A DNA stretch of 64,000 nucleotides, from the NCBI RefSeq assembly GCF_040372045.1, contig NZ_BAABWH010000003.1; one strand, written 5' to 3'. Source of the stretch: Thalassolituus sp006212115 (lineage in GTDB: Bacteria; Pseudomonadota; Gammaproteobacteria; Pseudomonadales; Oceanobacteraceae). The notes beneath the pieces were generated by a model that worked only from the letters and a program-made list of their open reading frames with translations, was not told the origin of the DNA and ran no database searches. The first letter of the stretch is position 1, and each line of letters opens with the position of its first letter. The position numbers and the translations under genes are program-made. This document shows, piece after piece, positions 17,409 to 26,366 of the stretch.

Positions 17409-18991
17409 AACCTCTACTCCATGTTGAAAATCTCCAGATAAAGGCGGGCAATACGCCCTTGGTCGACGGTATCAGTTTCTCGATATCTGCTGGTGAGGTC
17501 TTTGCGCTGGTTGGTGAAAGTGGATCAGGAAAGTCCCTGACCAGTCTGGCCATCATGCGTTTGTTGGCCGATGGCCTGGACATTACGGACGGCGATGTTC
17601 GCTTAGGTAACGATTCCCTTTTTGCATTGACTGAAATACAGATGAATGCGGTACGTGGCCGGCGGATTGCGATGGTATTTCAGGAGCCGCAGAGTTCACT
17701 CAATCCTGTTCACACAATAGGGCGTCAGATTGGTGAAGTGCTTGCCTTGCATCGCGGTAAAGCGCTGCGGGGAGACATAGTAGCCTTGCTTGAGGAAGTC
17801 GGTATTCCAGATGCCAATGCACGTATAAACTGGTACCCGCATCAGCTTTCTGGCGGTCAGAAACAACGTGTCATGATCGCTATGGCACTGGCGTGTGAGC
17901 CCGAGTTATTAATTGCAGATGAGCCTACTACCGCGCTGGATGTGACCATCCAAAAGCAGATTCTGGAACTGCTCAATGAATTACGTCGAAGTCGTGATCT
18001 CGCCATATTGCTGATCACTCATGATATGGGCGTGGTGGCAGAAATGGCTGATCGCATTGCGGTGATGCGTCATGGACATATCCTCGAACAAGCCGAACGC
18101 TCGGAATTTTTTGTTCGCCCTGAACATGAATACAGCCGCCAGTTAATTCACTCATTACCGCAGCCGGATGATTATTTAACTGAAACTGAACATACGCCAC
18201 TTCTGGAAGTGACGGATGTAAAAGTGTGGTTTCCGGAAAAACGCGGTGTATTGCAGCGTGTGGTAGGCCACACCAAAGCAGTTGATGGCGTCAGCTTAAA
18301 AATCGGGCGTGGAGAAACGTTAGCTCTGGTTGGTGAATCCGGTTCGGGAAAGAGCACGGTCGGTCGTGCAATCCTTCGTCTTGAAGATACTGAGTCGGGG
18401 TCGATTTATTTTGACGGCACGCGTGTCGACTCGTTGAGTCGGCGTGCATTTGCACCGTATCGAAAGCGTATCCAGGTTATCTTTCAGGACCCGTTCTCTT
18501 CAATGAACCCACGTATGACGGTCCGTGAGATCATTGAAGAGGGTATGCTGAGCCTCGGTCTTGGCGTTTCCGGTGAATCTCGTCTTCAGCGTATTGAGAC
18601 GTTGATGAAGCGAGTGGGTCTGGACGCCTCCCACTTGCATCGCTATCCACATGAGTTTTCCGGTGGTCAGCGCCAGCGAATTGCGATTGCGCGGGCCATT
18701 GCAGTAGAACCCGAATTGATTATTTGTGATGAACCGACGAGTGCTCTCGATGTATCTATCCGGGGGCAGGTGTTGTCACTGTTGCAGGAATTGCAGCAGG
18801 AGATGGGGTTGTCCTACCTATTTATTACTCACGATTTATCTATCATTCCGCACCTTGCACACCGCGTAGCGGTGATGCGGAACGGCAAGCTGGTCGAGCA
18901 GGGGAATACTCATTCGCTGATGAGTGATCCTCAGCACGAGTACACACAGCATTTACTTGCGGCGGTGCCACGTATTCCTGAGCATGCCTGA
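17405..18991 (+). CDS. Fused double ABC ATPase of the peptide transporter (DppD-DppF / YejF-like)
   Basis: Two complete ABC ATPase domains lie in one chain, as in YejF. Domain 1 (about residues 4-255) has Walker A GESGSGKS, signature LSGGQKQRV and Walker B LLIADEPTTALD. Domain 2 (about 265-525) has GESGSGKS, FSGGQRQRI and LIICDEPTSALD. The fusion of the two ATPases that are separate proteins in Opp/Dpp explains the four-gene operon. The ATG overlaps the preceding permease gene by 4 bases (ATGA). The likely substrate is a peptide or similar small molecule; specificity cannot be read from sequence. Confidence 0.93.
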   Translation: MKPLLHVENLQIKAGNTPLVDGISFSISAGEVFALVGESGSGKSLTSLAIMRLLADGLDITDGDVRLGNDSLFALTEIQMNAVRGRRIAMVFQEPQSSLNPVHTIGRQIGEVLALHRGKALRGDIVALLEEVGIPDANARINWYPHQLSGGQKQRVMIAMALACEPELLIADEPTTALDVTIQKQILELLNELRRSRDLAILLITHDMGVVAEMADRIAVMRHGHILEQAERSEFFVRPEHEYSRQLIHSLPQPDDYLTETEHTPLLEVTDVKVWFPEKRGVLQRVVGHTKAVDGVSLKIGRGETLALVGESGSGKSTVGRAILRLEDTESGSIYFDGTRVDSLSRRAFAPYRKRIQVIFQDPFSSMNPRMTVREIIEEGMLSLGLGVSGESRLQRIETLMKRVGLDASHLHRYPHEFSGGQRQRIAIARAIAVEPELIICDEPTSALDVSIRGQVLSLLQELQQEMGLSYLFITHDLSIIPHLAHRVAVMRNGKLVEQGNTHSLMSDPQHEYTQHLLAAVPRIPEHA

Positions 18992-19048
18992 CTTATGAAA
19001 GGCGGCGGCGTACAATCGGCGTTTTCTCCCAGATAAATCAGGTGAACC

Positions 19049-20140
19049 TTGGCACAACTAACCCAGCCACAAATTGAAGCCGCACTGAGTGGATACACAG
19101 ACCCATATTTAGAGAGTGATCTGATCAGTGCCGGTTGTGTGCGTGATATCCGCATCGATGCAGGCAGGATCGAGGTTGATATTCATTTTGAGTATCCCTG
19201 TGAATCACTCAAAGTAGGAATCGCGCAACTCCTTCAAACTGCCCTTGAGAACATCGACGGATGTACTTCTGCGGTAGTTAATATTTCGTGGGAAGTCACC
19301 GAGCACAAGGCGCAATCCGCCCTCGAAGCAATTTCAGACGTTAAAAATATTGTCGCCATTGCCTCTGGTAAAGGTGGTGTGGGTAAGTCGACGACCAGCG
19401 TCAATCTGGCACTGGCTCTGGCAAAAGACGGTGCCAAAGTGGGCTTGCTTGACGCGGATATCTACGGTCCTTCCCAAGGCATTATGCTTGGAATTGAAGA
19501 AGGTACTCGCCCGGAAACCATCGATAATAAGTGGTTTATTCCTATTGAAGCGCATGGTCTGAAAACCATGTCGATGGCGTATCTGGTTACCGAAAGTACC
19601 CCTATGGTTTGGCGGGGGCCGATGGTATCCGGGGCCTTGATGCAGATTCTGACTCAGACACAGTGGGGTGAGCTCGATTATCTGATTATCGATATGCCAC
19701 CGGGTACCGGAGATATTCAGCTTACCCTGAGTCAGAAATTCCCCGTTAGTGGCGCAGTCATCGTGACGACGCCACAAGACATCGCCGTTGCCGATGCTCG
19801 TAAAGGTATCGAGACGTTCCGCAAGGTGGATATTCCGGTACTGGGTATGATTGAAAATATGAGCATGCACATCTGTTCTCAGTGTGGGCACGCAGAGCAC
19901 ATTTTCGGTACTGACGGCGCAGACAGATTAGCGGAAACCTATGAGACCACAGTGCTGGGATCACTGCCGCTGTCGACTTACATTCGTGAGCAGAGTGATG
20001 CCGGGACTCCGGTTGTTGCAGCGGATGATTGTTCTGAGGTGGCCATGATGTATCGTCATGCGGCACGACGGTTGGCGGTTGCGTTAATGACCTATGATGC
20101 GCCGTCAGTGATCCCGGATATTCAGATCACGGACGACTGA
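19049..20140 (+). CDS. apbC: Iron-sulfur cluster carrier protein Mrp/ApbC
   Basis: This P-loop ATPase binds and transfers Fe-S clusters in the cytoplasm. Residues about 5-90 form a DUF59/MIP18-like domain, followed by the Mrp core with deviant Walker A GKGGVGKSTTS, the DADIYGPSQG segment, DMPPGTGD, and the CxxC cluster-binding motif in HICSQCGHAEHIFG. The start is a TTG at 19049 preceded by AGGTGA, which gives the usual N-terminus; no better ATG exists. Length (363 residues) is normal. It stands alone, 57 bases after the ABC operon. Confidence 0.93.
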   Translation: MAQLTQPQIEAALSGYTDPYLESDLISAGCVRDIRIDAGRIEVDIHFEYPCESLKVGIAQLLQTALENIDGCTSAVVNISWEVTEHKAQSALEAISDVKNIVAIASGKGGVGKSTTSVNLALALAKDGAKVGLLDADIYGPSQGIMLGIEEGTRPETIDNKWFIPIEAHGLKTMSMAYLVTESTPMVWRGPMVSGALMQILTQTQWGELDYLIIDMPPGTGDIQLTLSQKFPVSGAVIVTTPQDIAVADARKGIETFRKVDIPVLGMIENMSMHICSQCGHAEHIFGTDGADRLAETYETTVLGSLPLSTYIREQSDAGTPVVAADDCSEVAMMYRHAARRLAVALMTYDAPSVIPDIQITDD

Positions 20141-20195
20141 TTAAGGAGACGGGTCGTCAAGCTTGGGTCATTAGGAGTGAATCGTCCGGTGCGAC

Positions 20196-21512
20196 TCACG
20201 AGCTGAGACTGTCAGAGAAAATACTGACGGCATTTACGGCTTCGCGTGTACCCTCGCGGATTTCCAGAATCACCTCTCCGGCTCGTGTTGCCAGGGCTAC
20301 CCCCTGGCCAGCCTGAGTCTGGCATGACTCCATGCTTTCAATCGCTTTTGATGTTCCGCTTTGCATCTTGTTAATCATCTGAGAAATTTCTTCCGTCGAA
20401 CTACTGGTTCTGGCTGCCAGTTGCCGTACTTCGTCTGCTACCACTGCGAATCCACGACCCTGGTCGCCAGCGCGAGCAGCCTCAATCGCAGCATTCAGTG
20501 CGAGGAGGTTGGTCTGATCGGCAATACCGCGAATGGTGTTAACGATTGATGTAATCATGTCCGATTGTGCGCCAAGCTCAGAGATTACCGCTGCCGCTTC
20601 CGATACCGCCGTCGAAACTTTGGTCATTTCATCTGATGCTTGCTGGATAATATCGGTACCGGTACTGGCTGATTGCTCGGTTGCAGTCGTGATATGGAAA
20701 GCGCTGGCAGCACGCTCTTTCTCGGTCAGTGCTTTCTGCACGCTTTCTGTGATGTCGGTTGCGAACTTCACCACCCCGTAGACGTCACCCTCGGATGAAA
20801 TAAGTGGGGTGTAGGAAGCCTCAAGCCATAAGTCCTGACCATCTTTGCGGACCCGGCGGAAACGGCTGCTGATGAACTTGCCTTGAGCCAGGTTTTCCCA
20901 GAACTGAGCGTACTCTGGTGAAGAGGCGTCGTCTGCCGGCATAAATATCCGGTGATGCTGACCGATGATTTCCGCCGCAGTGTAGCCCGTCGCACCTAGG
21001 AAATTGTCGTTAGCACGTTGAATGACGCCGTTGACGTCAAATTCGATCACCGCCATTGAGCGTTCGACAGCTTGAAAGGCATCATTGAAACGATTGTTGG
21101 CCTCCATCAGCTCAGTAACGTCGTGGGCGATTTTTACAATCTTAGTGATACGGCCGCTGGCGTCTTTGACTGGAGCATAGGTGCCGTCCAGCCAGAGTGT
21201 CTGCCCACTGGCGTTCTTGCGGCGGAACTGGCCGTTAACCAACTCCCCTGATCCCAGCTTGCGCCAGAATTCCTGATAGTCTGGTGACTCTATGTCGCGA
21301 CTATGGCAAAGCTCCCGGTGCGGCCGGTCGGTCAGGTGTCCGTCAGGAAAACCGAACAGCTTGTGATATTCGGAATTGGCTCTTAGAACGATACCCTCTG
21401 GGCTGAACTCAGCCATCGCTTGTGAGCTCTCAATCGCGTTCAACATGCCTAGTTTCTCAGAATCTATGGCGTTTACATCGCCCGACGCAGCAGGCTTGCG
21501 AGAGAAGAACAT
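20196..21512 (-). CDS. Soluble methyl-accepting chemotaxis protein with two PAS domains
   Basis: This is a cytoplasmic chemoreceptor without transmembrane helices. Residues about 25-145 and 147-270 are PAS domains, each ending in a PAC-like segment (ITKIVKIAHDVTE and VYGVVKFATDITE), so it may sense an internal cue such as redox state or a ligand. The C-terminal signalling domain (about 280-438) carries the highly conserved hairpin tip GIADQTNLLALNAAIEAARA, which contacts CheA/CheW. The domain is the short type and ends soon after the return helix. The ATG at 21512 has GGAG nine bases upstream. It has no chemotaxis neighbours in the window. Confidence 0.9.
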   Translation of the reverse strand: MFFSRKPAASGDVNAIDSEKLGMLNAIESSQAMAEFSPEGIVLRANSEYHKLFGFPDGHLTDRPHRELCHSRDIESPDYQEFWRKLGSGELVNGQFRRKNASGQTLWLDGTYAPVKDASGRITKIVKIAHDVTELMEANNRFNDAFQAVERSMAVIEFDVNGVIQRANDNFLGATGYTAAEIIGQHHRIFMPADDASSPEYAQFWENLAQGKFISSRFRRVRKDGQDLWLEASYTPLISSEGDVYGVVKFATDITESVQKALTEKERAASAFHITTATEQSASTGTDIIQQASDEMTKVSTAVSEAAAVISELGAQSDMITSIVNTIRGIADQTNLLALNAAIEAARAGDQGRGFAVVADEVRQLAARTSSSTEEISQMINKMQSGTSKAIESMESCQTQAGQGVALATRAGEVILEIREGTREAVNAVSIFSDSLSS

Positions 21513-21715
21513 GAGGCAGACTCCAGATGGTTTATTTGCTCCATTAAAGTTAGACCATGTTTTCTGCGGGGGCCAGTTTGTTTATTAAATGATATTTGTT
21601 CTATATGGTATCTTTATCGTAATACTTGATCATTTCAAATGCCGGGCCAATGGCTAAACTGGTTGCATATTGATGAGAAGGCAGCCGTCAGAGCTGCAAT
21701 TGATGAGAGAAACCT

Positions 21716-23752
21716 ATGAGCCAGTATCCGCACATCCTGGAACCCCTCGATCTGGGGTTTACCACACTGAAAAACCGCGTAATGATGGGGTCGATGCACA
21801 CCGGCCTCGAAGATCGTCCATGGCATTTCAGCGAGCTGGCTGAGTACTTTGCAGAACGGGCCCGCGGAGGCGTTGGTCTGCTGGTAACCGGTGGTTTCTC
21901 ACCTAACCGTTCTGGTGACCTGTTGCCGTTTGGTTCAAAGATGCTGAGTAACTGGCAGGTGCCTTTTCACAAGAAGGTAACCTCGGCTGTACACGAAAAC
22001 GGCAGTAAGATCCTGCTTCAGCTGTTGCATGCGGGTCGTTACGGCTACACCCCGTTTAACGTTGCGCCTTCTGCCATTAAATCGCCGATTACACCATTCA
22101 AACCGCGCGAACTGACGACCAAACAGGTTTATAAAACCATCGGCCATTATGCTCGCGCTGCAAAGCTGGCACAGAAAGCGAATTACGATGGCGTCGAGAT
22201 CATGGGTTCTGAAGGCTACTTCATTACCCAGATGCTGAACGCTCGCACTAATAAACGTACCGACGAATTTGGCGGTTCGTACGAAAACCGCATGCGCTTC
22301 CCTTTGGAAGTGGTCCGGGCAGTGCGCAAAGCGGTCGGTCCTGATTTTATCGTGATGTTCCGTCTGTCCATGCTTGATCTGGTGGAAGACGCTTCGACGA
22401 TGGAAGAAGTGATCACTCTTGCGAAAGCCCTCGAGGCGGAAGGCGTCACCCTGATCAATACCGGTATTGGTTGGCACGAGGCGCGTGTTCCGACGATCGT
22501 TACCTCGGTACCGCGTGCAGCGTTTGTTGACGCGACCGCCAAGGTCAAAGAGCAGGTCAGTATTCCGGTTGTAGCATCAAACCGCATTAATATGCCGGAC
22601 ACGGCCGAAGAAGTCCTGTCGAGTGGTAAGGCCGACATGGTCTCAATGGCTCGCCCATTATTGGCAGATGCATTCTGGGTTAAGAAAGTTGAAGAAAATC
22701 GCGTCGACGAGATCAACACCTGTATCGCCTGTAACCAGGCCTGTCTTGACCATACCTTCGAGAACAAGCGAGCCAGCTGTCTGGTGAATCCTCGTGCGTG
22801 TCATGAGACATCGTTGACGTACGTTAAAACCACGCAACCGCGCAAGGTAGCGGTAGTCGGTGCAGGTCCTGCGGGTCTGGCTGCTGCGACCGTTGCCGCC
22901 GAGCGAGGCCACAATGTGACTCTGTTTGAAGGTCGTGGCGAGATCGGTGGTCAGTTTAATTACGCTTCCCGTATTCCCGGCAAAGAAGAATTCAAAGAGA
23001 CCATTCGTTATTTCAATACCATGATTGAACGTCTTGGTATCGACCTTAAATTGAATACCATTGTTTCTGCCGACGAATTGAAGTTAGCGGGCTTTGATGA
23101 CGTTGTGGTTGCGACCGGTGTGGAACCGCGTGTACCGAAAATGCCAGGTATCGACAGCGATAAAGTGGTGACGTATCAGGAGTTGCTCGCCAACGAAATG
23201 AAACTAGGCGGCAGCGTTGCCATCATGGGCGCCGGCGGTATTGGTTTTGACGTAGGTGAATACCTGGCGCACGAAGGTGAGTCGACCACGCTGAATAAAG
23301 AAGCGTGGATGAAAGAGTGGGGCGTTGATATTACAAACACCACTCGCGGTGGTTTGATTGCCTCCGATATCGAGCCTTCGCCACGTAAGCTTTACTTGTT
23401 GCAGCGTAAGACCACCGCTCACGGTAAAGGTCTGAATAAGACCACTGGTTGGGTACACCGAGCTGTGCTGAAAATGAAGCACGTTGAAATGATTGGTGGC
23501 GTCAGCTACGACAAGGTTGATGAGAAAGGCCTGCACATCACAGTTACGAAAGGTGAGGTCTCAGAGCCACGCCTTCTGGAAGTCGATCATATCGTTGTGT
23601 GTGCTGGACAGGTTTCCGTCAATGCCATCTATGAAGCTCTGAAAGAAGAAACAGAGTTCCGTACCCACCTGGTTGGTGGCGCAGAATTCGCCGGCGAACT
23701 GGATGCCAAACGTGCCATCCGTCTGGCCAGTGAACTGGCCGCCGGTCTGTAA
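21716..23752 (+). CDS. fadH: NADPH-dependent 2,4-dienoyl-CoA reductase
   Basis: FadH reduces 2,4-dienoyl-CoA during beta-oxidation of unsaturated fatty acids. Residues 1 to about 350 form an Old-Yellow-Enzyme-type FMN TIM barrel, followed by the cysteine cluster for [4Fe-4S] (CIACNQACLD, then CLVNPRACHE), an FAD-binding Rossmann segment (VAVVGAGPAGLAAATVAAER) and an NADP domain (VAIMGAGGIGFDVGEYL). Length 678 matches the E. coli enzyme closely. It is monocistronic and convergent with the histidine kinase gene, 13 bases apart. Together with fadE at 36.6-39.1 kb it indicates fatty-acid catabolism. Confidence 0.95.
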   Translation: MSQYPHILEPLDLGFTTLKNRVMMGSMHTGLEDRPWHFSELAEYFAERARGGVGLLVTGGFSPNRSGDLLPFGSKMLSNWQVPFHKKVTSAVHENGSKILLQLLHAGRYGYTPFNVAPSAIKSPITPFKPRELTTKQVYKTIGHYARAAKLAQKANYDGVEIMGSEGYFITQMLNARTNKRTDEFGGSYENRMRFPLEVVRAVRKAVGPDFIVMFRLSMLDLVEDASTMEEVITLAKALEAEGVTLINTGIGWHEARVPTIVTSVPRAAFVDATAKVKEQVSIPVVASNRINMPDTAEEVLSSGKADMVSMARPLLADAFWVKKVEENRVDEINTCIACNQACLDHTFENKRASCLVNPRACHETSLTYVKTTQPRKVAVVGAGPAGLAAATVAAERGHNVTLFEGRGEIGGQFNYASRIPGKEEFKETIRYFNTMIERLGIDLKLNTIVSADELKLAGFDDVVVATGVEPRVPKMPGIDSDKVVTYQELLANEMKLGGSVAIMGAGGIGFDVGEYLAHEGESTTLNKEAWMKEWGVDITNTTRGGLIASDIEPSPRKLYLLQRKTTAHGKGLNKTTGWVHRAVLKMKHVEMIGGVSYDKVDEKGLHITVTKGEVSEPRLLEVDHIVVCAGQVSVNAIYEALKEETEFRTHLVGGAEFAGELDAKRAIRLASELAAGL

Positions 23753-23765
23753 TTCTTCCTTTGAG

Positions 23766-26201
23766 TTACCAACTCGCCTGGCTGGGGAAATCTCCAGCTG
23801 GGCGCAGCTCTTGCTCCACTTCAGGCAATGTAATCTGAATAGCAAAACCCTGATTCACATCCGGACAGTTCAGGCTGCCGCCCATGACGTGTGTCACTAG
23901 ATTATGAACTTCGTACAAGCCTAATCCTTTCTTTGTCGCTTCTGCGCGGCGTGTCGTGTAGAACGGCATAAAAATTTTGTCCTTGGCATCGGCACTGATA
24001 CCGCGGCCATTATCCTGGAACTCAATCGTCAGTGAGTCGTCTTCCAGTGACGCTGATACCCGGACGTAGAGTTGGGTGCCGTTATACACCTCGCTGTTAT
24101 GCACTACAGCATTGTCTGTCAGTTGATTCAGTACCCGCTCCAGCAACGTAACCTGCCCACGCCAGAGTGCCGTATCAGGATAGCTGATGACTTCCAGCTC
24201 GAGCTTGGGATAGCGTTTCAGGGTGTCTTCTGTCCAGGTTGAGAACCATGATCTGAGGTAAATACTGTCTGGCTGCTGGGATGAAGTATCGCCCATTGAT
24301 GACTGAATCAGCTTATTCAGATCAGCAAGCCGGGCTATGTTGTCGTTGACCTGATGTATCGCTGACTTGAAGTCGGGGTCAATCTGCGTGACGTCGTGCT
24401 CGACTCGGTCCTGTATGTGAGTGGCAGCAAGTCGGATATTGCCCAGGGGCGTATTCATTTCATGAGATACACCCATAACCAGCTGTTGCATTGAAGCCTG
24501 ACGGTTTTCCTGTAGCTTCTGCAGGGCGTTTTCTTGCTCGTATTTTTCGGTCACATTGAGGAAGGAGCCCGCCCAGCATGCATCGTCACCGCGTTTATCC
24601 CGGCGCATGGTGAGGATGGCTTTGACGGCTGATCCACGTTTAGGCATCAGCGTCAGCTCGTAACCACTGACCTGCGTATGGCGTTCCAAAACATCCCACA
24701 GTTCTATCGAGGCTTGTGGTGTTTCGATGAGTTGGTCGAGGTGCGGTTTGACCTGCAGCACCTCATCGACATTACGGAATCCAAGAATGCTGGCAAAAGC
24801 GGGGTTGCATCCTATGACCTCGCATTGACTGTTCAGCTGGAAGCGTCCTGACAGTGAATTCTGGTAGAGGTCTTCGTACTGCTTCAATAATCGGATGGAT
24901 TCGTTCTGACTATCTGTGAGGCGTCGTTGGTCTCGCTCACGGGCATCACGCAGCATATTGATCCGGGCGCCCATCGCCAGAGAGATCAGAATGACGTCAA
25001 AGACAGAGCCGATCTGGTAGCCATAGAGAACGAGCGGTGTGCCGGGAATAACGCCAAGTGCACTCAGGTTGGCAGACACCACACCCACCATGAATGCCAA
25101 CCAGGCGAGGGTGAAGTACTTCGCTGGCTTGTGTCCCTGCGTCCAGGCACGTATGCCCGCAATCAAGGTATAAATGGCCAGGAAGGAGTTGACGTAATTC
25201 TGCCAACTTACTGCGGTCTGATAGGGCGCAGCAAAAGACATCACTGCAAATGCAAGTGTCACAGGAACATAAATCCGGTACACCATGTCGGCTTTCGGGC
25301 AGTAATTTCTCAGGTATAGCAGCTGTGGCAGAAACAGAGCAAAAAAGAACTGACTGATGGCGAAGGTAAGCGGCACCATAAAACTGTTCAGTTCGGGTGA
25401 GTCAGGCCAGAAGTAACCGTAGGCCGACCCTTCAAAGTTCATATGAAAGAACAGAAAGCTGGAGACGAAGGCGGTGTAATAGAGGTAGAGCCGGTCTCGG
25501 ACTGCGAAAAAGAGAACCAGATTATACAGAGCCATCGCCAGCATCACGGCATAGTACGCCCCTCGGAACACGCCATTATGGATTAGCTGCTCCTGGAGCT
25601 GTTCTTGCCCTACAAATTCCATCGGCAGCTGATACGTTCCTTCCGTGGTGACGTACAAGTACAGGTCGTAGGTCTGGCCCGCGGAAACATCCACCGGGAG
25701 AATCAGATTAGGGTGGTCTATTACCCGCTCGTGATAGGGAATCCGGTCTCCGCCCAGGGTGACGGAGCACTGGCTGCTATCAGTGACGCCGTGCGGGCAC
25801 TGGAACAGAATCGCGAGATCCAACAGCGAATAGCGGTTGCGTAGGTACCACTGCCCATCTTCCTCGGATGTAACAGACAGGGTGAGCCAATAGCCGTCAT
25901 GTGCCATGCCCAGGTTCAGGTAGTCTTCCGTGCTTTGCTGCCAGGCTGTAACTACATCAAGAGACGCCAACTGGGTGTGTACTTCTTCGGGTGTCAGTTG
26001 CGATGTCTCAATGTACCGCCAGTGCTTGCCCGCGAGCACAGATTCGCCGGGTGTCAGTGTCACTGAGCCTGAGTCAGTATTGAGCTCAGACATCTCAGAG
26101 GCGTTCGACAGAGGGCTCAGCAGTGATAACAATACCGACACCAGAACGGTGAGCAGAACAGACGAAAAGGGGCCGTAATAGGGGAAACCGAACACAGACA
26201 T
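23766..26201 (-). CDS. 7TMR-DISM sensor histidine kinase
   Basis: This is a membrane sensor kinase. In order it has a signal peptide, a periplasmic beta-rich 7TMR-DISM extracellular domain (about residues 60-190), a seven-helix membrane domain (about 200-405), a PAS domain (about 430-555), a dimerisation/phosphoacceptor domain with GVSHEMNTPLGN (His codon at 24462-24464), and an ATPase domain with the N box NQLTDNAVVHN and glycine motifs DNGRGIS and KGLGLYEV. No receiver domain is attached, and no response-regulator gene lies nearby. The frame is open upstream to a TTG at 26270, but the signal peptide fits a start at ATG 26201 or GTG 26195; an AAAGGA directly before 26201 is better spaced for the GTG. 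It is divergent from the mks operon. Confidence 0.9.
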   Translation of the reverse strand: MSVFGFPYYGPFSSVLLTVLVSVLLSLLSPLSNASEMSELNTDSGSVTLTPGESVLAGKHWRYIETSQLTPEEVHTQLASLDVVTAWQQSTEDYLNLGMAHDGYWLTLSVTSEEDGQWYLRNRYSLLDLAILFQCPHGVTDSSQCSVTLGGDRIPYHERVIDHPNLILPVDVSAGQTYDLYLYVTTEGTYQLPMEFVGQEQLQEQLIHNGVFRGAYYAVMLAMALYNLVLFFAVRDRLYLYYTAFVSSFLFFHMNFEGSAYGYFWPDSPELNSFMVPLTFAISQFFFALFLPQLLYLRNYCPKADMVYRIYVPVTLAFAVMSFAAPYQTAVSWQNYVNSFLAIYTLIAGIRAWTQGHKPAKYFTLAWLAFMVGVVSANLSALGVIPGTPLVLYGYQIGSVFDVILISLAMGARINMLRDARERDQRRLTDSQNESIRLLKQYEDLYQNSLSGRFQLNSQCEVIGCNPAFASILGFRNVDEVLQVKPHLDQLIETPQASIELWDVLERHTQVSGYELTLMPKRGSAVKAILTMRRDKRGDDACWAGSFLNVTEKYEQENALQKLQENRQASMQQLVMGVSHEMNTPLGNIRLAATHIQDRVEHDVTQIDPDFKSAIHQVNDNIARLADLNKLIQSSMGDTSSQQPDSIYLRSWFSTWTEDTLKRYPKLELEVISYPDTALWRGQVTLLERVLNQLTDNAVVHNSEVYNGTQLYVRVSASLEDDSLTIEFQDNGRGISADAKDKIFMPFYTTRRAEATKKGLGLYEVHNLVTHVMGGSLNCPDVNQGFAIQITLPEVEQELRPAGDFPSQASW

Positions 26202-26366
26202 TCCTTTGCTTGGGGCGCTTGGTGATATGGGCCAGTATACTCCTTCGCGATCAATTGTGGAGTGCGCCAATCCGACATTGTGACGAGCCTCTCATCGGGC
26301 TGGCCAACGCCTCGCCGTTTCAGTAATCTACTGACCTTTGACCGCGCTGGAATAATAAGAAATCGT

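Noticed and set aside
24927..25319. Plus-strand open frame of 130 codons opposite the kinase gene
   Set aside because: Shadow of the kinase membrane domain; no start signal and no protein-like pattern.
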